Of a stretch of 5,770 nt of DNA, positions 1 through 4,710 are shown one piece after another; within the stretch, counting starts at the first letter, position 1; each line of letters opens with the position of its first letter. The position numbers and the translations under genes were made by a program. The stretch covers positions 1 through 5,770 of the forward strand of contig JANQJT010000041.1 of assembly GCA_028281485.1 (NCBI GenBank), read 5' to 3'. This DNA is from Phycisphaeraceae bacterium (GTDB taxonomy: Bacteria; Planctomycetota; Phycisphaerae; Phycisphaerales; Zrk34). The notes below the pieces were generated by a model. It searched no databases. It saw nothing but the letters and a program-made list of their open reading frames with translations, and was not told where the DNA came from.

Positions 1-913
1 AGATCGCCTCGCCCGACTCCGGACCATCGGGATCGATCGGCAACACGTGCATCATCCCGCTGTCGTCGTACGTGTTCGATGGCAGCTTGATCAGCGCCAG
101 ATCCAGCTCCGGGTGCACCGCCCACAACTCGATCGGCACCGGCTCCTGCAACCCCGGCACGAGCGCCACGCCCCCCGCGCTGCTGCGCAGCGCGTGGAAC
201 TGCGTGATCGCAAAGCCGTCTTCGGAGAGCAACACCGCAAACGTCAGCCGGCTCACCGTCGGGTTCACGGTCTCCAGTTCGATGTTGAACAGCGACTTGC
301 GCGCCTGCAGCAGCATGCCGTTGACCCGGTTGATCGCCAGCGGGTTGTCGCCGTCCGGCGCAAACCCCGGCCCGGTGTCGTCCGCATCGTCTTCGTTAGG
401 CTCGTCTTCCTCGTTGTCGTACTTGATCTTGATCGTGACCCGTTCGCCATCCACAAAACGAAAAATCGCGACCGGCGAGTTGCCGTCACGCAGCAGCGTC
501 CGCCAGACGCTGCTCGCATCGATGTCGTTTTTGGTGTTGTGCAAGATCACCGATCGATTCAGGCTGAATCGGTGGGCGCTGTAGTTTTCTCCGACGGTCA
601 GGCTGTGCCCGGCCGACTCGATCGCTACCCCCGTCATGTTCCCCTCGATCTGCAGTGTCACGCCGCGCTGCCGCAGCGCCTGCTTGTTGATCACCAGATC
701 CGGCGCCTCGTCGCCGCTGTAGGACAGCGCACCGGAGTCTTCGTCGATCTCCCACTGCTCATCGATCGATTCGACATCGAACATCGGTAGCGTCTGATCT
801 TCGGCAACGGCGATCGGTGCAATCACCGCCACACACAAGATCAGCCACAGCCAGGGCACAACCCCAACACGGAATAAACCGGCACCGCCTGGGCTCAGCG
901 ATTTGATGTGCAT
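1..913 (-). CDS. Exported HtrA-like (S1C trypsin-fold) protein, C-terminus beyond the left edge
   Basis: The reading frame is open from an ATG at 913 to the window edge, giving 304 codons without a stop. An in-frame TGA lies upstream and this ATG is the first possible start; AGGA (926-923) sits 9 nt before it. Residues 20-37 form a hydrophobic signal peptide ending in AVA, with likely cleavage before E38, so the protein is probably exported. Residues 38-165 are a region I do not recognise. Residues 168-180 are a strongly acidic linker (NEEDEPNEDDADD). Residues 218-304 resemble the start of an HtrA/DegP protease domain: LLSEDGFAITQFHAL matches the family's 'sedGyilTNxHVv' strand around the catalytic His (H240), and HPELDLALIKL matches 'dpxtDlAllki' around the catalytic Asp (D271). 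The His-Asp spacing of 31 is close to the 30 of DegP. The catalytic Ser and any PDZ domain would lie outside the window, so activity cannot be judged. The usual GSGF before the His strand is absent (SRLTFAVLLS). It could be an inactive trypsin-fold protein. Confidence 0.8.
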   Translation of the reverse strand, partial: MHIKSLSPGGAGLFRVGVVPWLWLILCVAVIAPIAVAEDQTLPMFDVESIDEQWEIDEDSGALSYSGDEAPDLVINKQALRQRGVTLQIEGNMTGVAIESAGHSLTVGENYSAHRFSLNRSVILHNTKNDIDASSVWRTLLRDGNSPVAIFRFVDGERVTIKIKYDNEEDEPNEDDADDTGPGFAPDGDNPLAINRVNGMLLQARKSLFNIELETVNPTVSRLTFAVLLSEDGFAITQFHALRSSAGGVALVPGLQEPVPIELWAVHPELDLALIKLPSNTYDDSGMMHVLPIDPDGPESGEAI

Positions 914-964
914 CTCGTGGCGTCCTGCCTCATGTAGAAGTACGGATCACTGCCTAAAAGAATA

Positions 965-1028
965 CGCGTCCCGGCCCGCGGGCACACCATAAGAACGCAA
1001 TAACCGCGTCCCTACACCATAAAACGCA
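965..1028. repeat. Imperfect direct repeat in the gap between nuoB and the HtrA-like gene
   Basis: Two ordered sequence blocks occur twice. CGCGTCCC lies at 965-972 and again at 1005-1012. ACACCATAAGAACGCA lies at 984-999 and, with one base missing, ACACCATAAAACGCA at 1014-1028. The first copy has an extra 11 bases between the blocks, including the perfect palindrome GCCCGCGGGC (974-983). The repeat lies downstream of nuoB and upstream of the HtrA-like gene in their direction of transcription. Its role is unknown. A protein binding site or a decayed small repeat are both possible. The 156-bp gap shows no rho-independent terminator, as no T run follows the palindrome on either strand. Confidence 0.55.
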
Positions 1029-1069
1029 CACGGGGCGGGGATTCTTGCATAGAGACGTTGGAATTGCGA

Positions 1070-1624
1070 TTAATTTACAGAGATGTTCAGCGGCACCGGC
1101 TGAGCGGTGACTTCGTGGCTGGGCTGAACCGCCACGTTCAGCGGCTTGCGACCCGACGGCGGCAGGCCATCCTCATCGATGATCTTCTGGATGGTCATGA
1201 TGCCTTCCATCAGCGTTTCGGGACGGGGTGGACAACCCGGCACGTACACGTCGACCGGCAGGAACTGATCCACACCCTGCACCACCGCGTAGGTATCGAA
1301 CACGCCGCCCGTCGAGGCACACGCGCCCATCGAGATCACCCACTTCGGCTCGGTCATCTGCTGATAGATCCGCTGCAGCACCGGCATCATCTTGATGCTC
1401 ACCCGGCCCGCCACGATCAGCAGATCGCTCTGACGGGGGCTGAACCGCATCACCTCCGCACCGAAACGAGCCAGGTCGTATCGGCTCGAAGCCGTGGCCA
1501 TCAGCTCGATGCCGCAGCAGGCCGTGGCAAACGGCAGCGGCCACACCGACGAGCGACGCGACCAGTTGATCACCTTGCGCAGCTGTGTCGTGACATAGTT
1601 ATCAGCGGAAAAGTCGTAGCCCAT
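1070..1624 (-). CDS. nuoB: NADH-quinone oxidoreductase subunit B (NuoB, complex I)
   Basis: The 184-residue product is the peripheral-arm subunit of respiratory complex I that holds the [4Fe-4S] cluster N2, the last relay before quinone. It acts on the cytoplasmic face of the membrane. The four cluster ligands are all visible: the adjacent pair in TACCGIELMA (C36, C37), C102 in MGACASTGGVFD, and C131 in VPGCPPRPE. Other family marks include RYDLARFGAEVMRFSPRQSD and GRVSIKMMPVLQRIYQQM. Length is normal for the family. I chose the ATG at 1624 because GGAG (1638-1635) precedes it by 10 nt; a GTG at 1681 would add 19 atypical residues and lies only 2 bp from the TATAAT of the probable promoter. 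The C-terminal 30 residues are a variable tail. No other nuo gene is adjacent: feoA is divergent on one side and an HtrA-like gene follows on the other. The gene may work with a nuo cluster elsewhere. Confidence 0.96.
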   Translation of the reverse strand: MGYDFSADNYVTTQLRKVINWSRRSSVWPLPFATACCGIELMATASSRYDLARFGAEVMRFSPRQSDLLIVAGRVSIKMMPVLQRIYQQMTEPKWVISMGACASTGGVFDTYAVVQGVDQFLPVDVYVPGCPPRPETLMEGIMTIQKIIDEDGLPPSGRKPLNVAVQPSHEVTAQPVPLNISVN

Positions 1625-1683
1625 TGCGATACGGCTCCGGCGGGGGGCACTGTTTGTCCGATTCAAAAACCGGCACCACACGC

Positions 1684-1712
1684 ATTATAGAACCGCCTGC
1701 CCGCACCGCCAG
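1684..1712 (-). promoter_or_regulatory. Probable nuoB promoter
   Basis: On the minus strand a perfect TATAAT (1689-1684) is preceded, after a 17-nt spacer, by CTGGCG (1712-1707), a weak -35 with 3 of 6 consensus bases. The start of transcription would be near 1677, giving a leader of about 53 nt before the nuoB ATG. This placement supports the ATG at 1624 over the upstream GTG. The spacer overlaps the left arm of an inverted repeat, so activity may be controlled there. Confidence 0.5.
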
Positions 1713-1750
1713 AGGTCATAGGCGTCATTATTCCCGCGGCAGGGCGGTTC
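1690..1750. repeat. 61-bp inverted repeat between the nuoB and feoA promoters
   Basis: The left arm GAACCGCCTGCC (1690-1701) is complementary to GGCAGGGCGGTTC (1738-1750), giving an 8-bp perfect outer stem, one bulged G (1742), and 4 further pairs. The 36-base interior is not strongly structured. The left arm touches the nuoB -10 box and fills most of its spacer; the right arm is about 45 bp upstream of the feoA -35. Neither predicted transcript contains the element, which favours a DNA-level role such as an operator, though it might be a remnant of older sequence. Confidence 0.6.
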
Positions 1751-1793
1751 AGAACTATTCAATATACAGGACAAAAAAGTTGATTAATGTTCC

Positions 1794-1821
1794 TTGACGC
1801 TGTACAGTCTTTTCTGATAAT
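1794..1821 (+). promoter_or_regulatory. feoA promoter, near-consensus sigma-70 type
   Basis: TTGACG (1794-1799) and GATAAT (1816-1821) each match the consensus at 5 of 6 bases and are 16 bp apart. An A/T-rich stretch directly upstream (1771-1789, with a run of six A) resembles an UP element. The predicted transcription start is near 1828. The ATGs at 1787 and 1820 in the feoA frame would then not be transcribed, so the feoA start must lie further downstream. Confidence 0.7.
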
Positions 1822-1835
1822 GCGATCCATTCTCA
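1815..1835. promoter_or_regulatory. Fur-box-like operator over the feoA -10 box
   Basis: The dyad TGATAATG-N5-CATTCTCA has 8-bp arms with one mismatch. Its inner 19 bases match the classical Fur consensus (GATAATGATAATCATTATC) at 14 positions by direct comparison. It covers the -10 hexamer and the predicted start of transcription, where bound repressor would block RNA polymerase. Fur control of feoAB is well known in other bacteria. That Fur, rather than another metal regulator, binds here is inferred from similarity and from the gene it precedes. Confidence 0.6.
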
Positions 1836-1854
1836 ACTGCCGCCACATGGGCGT

Positions 1855-1860
1855 GGAAGG
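1855..1860 (+). promoter_or_regulatory. Ribosome binding site that fixes the feoA start
   Basis: GGAAGG lies 10 nt before the GTG at 1871. The in-frame ATG at 1847 has no purine-rich site upstream, and earlier ATGs precede the predicted transcription start. Confidence 0.6.
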
Positions 1861-1870
1861 GTTGGCCAAC

Positions 1871-2095
1871 GTGTTTCTCAGCGAATTAAAGCGTCAGCAA
1901 CGGGCCCGCATCACCGGCTTCACCGGTCGCATCGCCATCACCCAACGACTCATGGCCATGGGCATGCTGCCCGGCAGGGACGTCGAGGTCGTTCAGGTCG
2001 CACCGTTCGGCGACCCCGTGACCGTCCAACTCGACAGCGGCCGCGTCAGCCTTCGCCGAAGCGAAGCCTCCGTCCTCCAGGTCGAGCCCGCCTGA
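1871..2095 (+). CDS. feoA: Ferrous iron transport protein A (FeoA)
   Basis: The 74-residue product is a small cytosolic protein with an SH3-like beta-barrel that works with the FeoB permease, probably by contacting it. Family marks are the opening LSELK, ARITGFTG, the helix QRLMAMGMLPG, and the strands VEVVQVAPFGDPVTVQ and VSLRRSEASVLQVE. Length is usual for the family (about 75 residues). The GTG start at 1871 puts LSEL at residues 3-6, where FeoA proteins normally have it, and has a good ribosome binding site. The ATG at 1847 (82 residues) and the ATG at 1787 (102 residues) are alternatives; the latter lies upstream of the predicted transcript. The gene leads the operon with feoB, 80 bp downstream, and the probable Fur-type operator sits at its promoter. 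Confidence 0.93.
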   Translation: MFLSELKRQQRARITGFTGRIAITQRLMAMGMLPGRDVEVVQVAPFGDPVTVQLDSGRVSLRRSEASVLQVEPA

Positions 2096-2125
2096 TCGCC
2101 CGACCTTCCTCATAAAGCAGAATCC

Positions 2126-2149
2126 CGATACCCAACACCCGGGGTATCG
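2126..2149 (+). other. Stem-loop between feoA and feoB
   Basis: CGATACCC (2126-2133) and GGGTATCG (2142-2149) form a perfect 8-bp stem with an 8-base loop. No T run follows, so it is not a typical terminator. It lies in the 80-bp gap between feoA and feoB, 26 bp before the feoB start. A role in RNA processing, mRNA stability, or unequal expression of the two genes is plausible but unproven. Confidence 0.6.
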
Positions 2150-2175
2150 CCAACCCGTTCACGCGGAACACACCC

Positions 2176-4362
2176 GTGGAAGCCACACAAACATCCACCG
2201 TTAACGAAGCGATCGGCCAGATCGAAATCGCGCTGGTCGGCAATCCCAACACCGGCAAGACCACGCTGTTCAACCGCCTCACCGGCGTGCGCCAGCGCGT
2301 CGGCAACTACCCCGGCGTCACCGTTGAAAAGAAGGCCGGCTCGACGCGCATCGCCGGCGAAGCGATGGCTGTCATCGATCTGCCCGGCGCTTACTCACTG
2401 GCCGCGGCCTCGCTGGACGAACGCGTCGTCTTCGACGTGCTCACCGGGCACATGGCCGGCACGAAAAAACCCGACGTCATCGTCTGCGTCGTCGACGCGG
2501 CCAACCTCATGCGCAACCTCTTCCTCGCCTCACAGATCAGCGAACTCGGCCTGCCCATGGTCATCGCGCTGAACATGTGGGACCAGGCACGCGACCGCAA
2601 CATCGTCATCGACACCCAGCTGCTCTCCGATCGGCTCGGCGTGCCCGTCGTGCCTACCGTCGCCGCCAAGGGCGAGGGCATCGAGGAGTTACGCGACGCG
2701 ATCGCCCACGCCCTCGAAGACGAAACGCGCATGGTCACCGTCGATTGGCCCCAGCCCGTCGTCGACGCCGATGCGCAGTTCCACCGGGCCACCGATCAGG
2801 CTTACGCCGCCGCCGAACGCACACGATTCCTTTTTGACATCGACTGCTGCATCGAGCTGCCCGCCGAGCACCGCAAGGCGCAGACCGACGCGCGACAAAT
2901 CCTCACCGACAACGATCTCGATCCGATCAGCACCGAGGCCGTCCTCCGCTACGGCTTCCTCGCCGAGCAGATCGAAGGCGTGATCACACACCCTACGCAG
3001 CGCAAGGCCACCACGACCGAGTCGGTCGACAAGGTGCTCACCCACCGCTTCTGGGGCCTGATCATCTTCGTGGCGCTGATGTGGGTCGTGTTCCAATCGA
3101 TCTACACCTGGGCCGGCCCAATGATGGACGGCATCGACTGGTTGTTCGGTTCGATCGGCGACTGGGCGGGGGGGCTGCTCGAAGGCTCGCCCATGCTGCA
3201 GTCGCTGGTCGTTGACGGCGTCATCGGCGGCGTCGGCGGCGTGGTCATCTTCCTCCCACAGATCCTCATCCTCTTCCTGTTCATCGCCATCCTCGAAGAC
3301 TCCGGCTACATGGCGCGCGCCGCGTTCCTCATGGACAAGCTGTTCTCGTGGTGTGGTCTCAACGGCAAGAGCTTCGTGCCCATGCTCTCCGGCTACGCCT
3401 GCGCCATCCCCGGTGTCATGGGCGCACGCACCATCGAAGACCCCAAGGCACGCCTCACCACCATCCTCATCGTCCCCCTGATGAGCTGCTCAGCCCGCCT
3501 CCCGGTCTACATCCTCTTCATCGGCGCGTTTGTCGAACCCGTGCACGGCGCGACCATCGCGGCCCTGTGCCTGTTTGCGATGCACTTCGTCGGCCTCGCC
3601 GTCGCCCTGCCCATCGCCGTAGTGATGAACCGCTTCATCCTCCGCACCAAGCCCAGCCCGTTCGTCCTGGAGATGCCCAGCTACCACGTGCCTCAGGCCC
3701 GCGATGTGCTTTGGCGCATGTGGGACCGCGGCAAGGAGTTCCTCATCCGCGCCGGCACGGTCATCTTCGCCTTCACGATCATCATCTGGGCGCTGCTGTA
3801 TTTCCCCCGGCCCGCCGATGTCGAGACGCGCGTCACCGAACAACACGCCGTCGCACAGAACATCACCGTTGACGAACTGACGGCGCTGGTCGAGACCGAC
3901 GAAGACGCCGCCGGCTTGCTGCAACACGCCATCGACTCGGCCTACATGGAGCAGAGCTACATGGGCCGCGCCGGCAAGGCCGCCCAACCCGTCTTCGCAC
4001 CCGCGGGCTTCGATTGGAAGACCACCGTGGGGGTGCTGGCCAGCTTCCCCGCTCGCGAGGTCATCATCGCCACGCTCGGCATCACCTACTCGCTGGGTGG
4101 CGAGGAGGACGAGGAGTCCGATGCGCTGCGTGACGCCATGGCCGCCAGCACCCACCCCGACGGCAGCCCGGTCTTCACGCTCCCCGTCGTCTTCGCCGTG
4201 ATGGTCTTCTTCGCGCTGTGCAGCCAGTGCGGCGCGACGCTGGCCGTGATCGTGCGCGAGCTGAACTGGCGGTGGGCGGTGTTCACCTTCGTCTACATGA
4301 CCGTGCTGGCGTGGATCGGTGCCGTAGCGACCTACCAGGTCGGCTCCATGATCGCCGCTTAA
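2176..4362 (+). CDS. feoB: Ferrous iron transport protein B (FeoB), GTP-dependent Fe(II) permease
   Basis: The 728-residue inner-membrane protein imports Fe(II) and carries its own G domain. Nucleotide-binding motifs are in order: G1 GNPNTGKTT (22-30), G2 PGVTV (46-50), G3 DLPG (68-71), G4 NMWD (133-136) and G5-like VAAKGEG (162-168). Residues about 190-270 are the helical spacer domain that links it to the membrane. The membrane part starts near 291 and has the two Gate regions: GYACAIPGVMGARTIEDP with C409, and MSCSARLPVYILF with C438; both cysteines are conserved in the family and proposed for metal passage. FPAREVIIATLG (624-635) and ALCSQCGATLAVIVREL (680-696) are typical of the C-terminal half. 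Residues about 546-611 form a soluble insertion, and GGEEDEES (641-648) is an acidic stretch before the last helices. The GTG start has a modest GGAA about 7 nt upstream. Length is normal and no key motif is missing. Confidence 0.98.
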   Translation: MEATQTSTVNEAIGQIEIALVGNPNTGKTTLFNRLTGVRQRVGNYPGVTVEKKAGSTRIAGEAMAVIDLPGAYSLAAASLDERVVFDVLTGHMAGTKKPDVIVCVVDAANLMRNLFLASQISELGLPMVIALNMWDQARDRNIVIDTQLLSDRLGVPVVPTVAAKGEGIEELRDAIAHALEDETRMVTVDWPQPVVDADAQFHRATDQAYAAAERTRFLFDIDCCIELPAEHRKAQTDARQILTDNDLDPISTEAVLRYGFLAEQIEGVITHPTQRKATTTESVDKVLTHRFWGLIIFVALMWVVFQSIYTWAGPMMDGIDWLFGSIGDWAGGLLEGSPMLQSLVVDGVIGGVGGVVIFLPQILILFLFIAILEDSGYMARAAFLMDKLFSWCGLNGKSFVPMLSGYACAIPGVMGARTIEDPKARLTTILIVPLMSCSARLPVYILFIGAFVEPVHGATIAALCLFAMHFVGLAVALPIAVVMNRFILRTKPSPFVLEMPSYHVPQARDVLWRMWDRGKEFLIRAGTVIFAFTIIIWALLYFPRPADVETRVTEQHAVAQNITVDELTALVETDEDAAGLLQHAIDSAYMEQSYMGRAGKAAQPVFAPAGFDWKTTVGVLASFPAREVIIATLGITYSLGGEEDEESDALRDAMAASTHPDGSPVFTLPVVFAVMVFFALCSQCGATLAVIVRELNWRWAVFTFVYMTVLAWIGAVATYQVGSMIAA

Positions 4363-4377
4363 AGAGGGCCCGACACG

Positions 4378-4539
4378 ATGGATTATCTCATCGTCATCCT
4401 GATCGTCGCCGCAGCGGGAGGGTACCTGGGCCATTGGGCCTGGAAATTGCTCTATCACGGCGGCTGTGGCGGCAAAGGGCACGGCAAACGCGGCAAAACC
4501 ACGTCGCTGACAATCAAAGGCAAATCAACCGGCCGCTAA
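4378..4539 (+). CDS. Small FeoB-associated membrane protein with Gly/Cys/His/Lys tail
   Basis: This 53-residue gene begins 15 bp after the feoB stop, with GAGGG about 8-9 nt before its ATG. Residues 3-22 (DYLIVILIVAAAGGYLGH region) form one membrane helix; then a basic, glycine-rich tail follows with one cysteine and two histidines (HGGCGGKGHGKRGK, 27-40). The shape matches the FeoB-associated Cys-rich membrane proteins often found directly after feoB: a short N-terminal helix and a small Gly/Cys tail. It has only one cysteine where typical members have several, so metal binding, if any, would be weak or need an oligomer. Its role is not established; assisting FeoB complex assembly or Fe(II) handling is inferred from position. 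The tight spacing and ribosome binding site make a real gene likely despite its size. Confidence 0.8.
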   Translation: MDYLIVILIVAAAGGYLGHWAWKLLYHGGCGGKGHGKRGKTTSLTIKGKSTGR

Positions 4540-4592
4540 CCATCGATATCCCACATGACGATAATCTAATTACGCCTGAACCCGGTGGCGGC

Positions 4593-4622
4593 TTGTGGTC
4601 CGCCCCTTGCCCCTCGTAAAAT
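4593..4622 (+). promoter_or_regulatory. Candidate rpsA promoter
   Basis: TAAAAT (4617-4622) matches the -10 consensus at 5 of 6 bases, and TTGTGG (4593-4598) is a partial -35 (3 of 6) with an 18-bp spacer. The transcript would start near 4629 and have an 82-nt leader before rpsA. No clear terminator separates the feo operon from rpsA, so read-through is also possible. The match is moderate. Confidence 0.35.
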
Positions 4623-4649
4623 GATGGGCTATTGGATATCCGCAATCCT

Positions 4650-4679
4650 GGGCAGAAGGATGATATTCACTTCTTGCCC
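4650..4679 (+). other. Stem-loop in the rpsA leader
   Basis: GGGCAGAAG (4650-4658) pairs with CTTCTTGCCC (4670-4679) through 9 base pairs with a single bulged T, around an 11-base A/T-rich loop. It ends 31 bp before the rpsA start and is not followed by a T run, so it is not a terminator. The AGAAGGA sequence across stem and loop is Shine-Dalgarno-like but lies too far from the ATG to serve it. In E. coli, leader hairpins of rpsA help its translation and S1 represses its own mRNA; a similar role here is inference. Confidence 0.55.
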
Positions 4680-4710
4680 GTGTCTTCGTGCTTGATGCAG
4701 AGTTATTTTC

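Noticed and set aside
47..790. Plus-strand frames of 247 and 170 codons
   Set aside because: They are antisense to the exported HtrA-like gene, which has a signal peptide, a ribosome site and a recognisable domain.
959..964. TATTCT as a -10 box for the HtrA-like gene on the minus strand
   Set aside because: It matches at 4 of 6 positions and there is no acceptable -35 at the right distance.
1058..1690. Plus-strand 210-codon frame
   Set aside because: It is antisense to nuoB, whose four cluster cysteines are all in place on the other strand.
3490..4482. Long 330-codon frame on the minus strand
   Set aside because: It lies antisense to feoB and the small downstream gene, whose motifs are clear. 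The predicted protein is rich in Gly, Asp, His and Arg with no domain, as expected for antisense of GC-rich coding DNA.
4558..4574. GATAATCTAATTA as a second Fur-like site near rpsA
   Set aside because: Only 8 of 19 positions match the Fur consensus, which is no better than any A/T-rich stretch.
4587..4604. Short GC hairpin (GGCGG/CCGCC) as a terminator for the feo operon
   Set aside because: The stem has only 5 bp, an 8-base loop and no T run after it.
4218..4619. Plus-strand 133-codon frame overlapping the end of feoB
   Set aside because: It is out of frame with feoB and with the small gene at 4378, and its Arg-rich product has no recognisable feature.
4621..4695. 24-codon frame upstream of rpsA, a possible leader peptide
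   Set aside because: No ribosome binding site precedes it, and its first ATG overlaps the candidate -10 box, so it is probably not on the transcript from the start.
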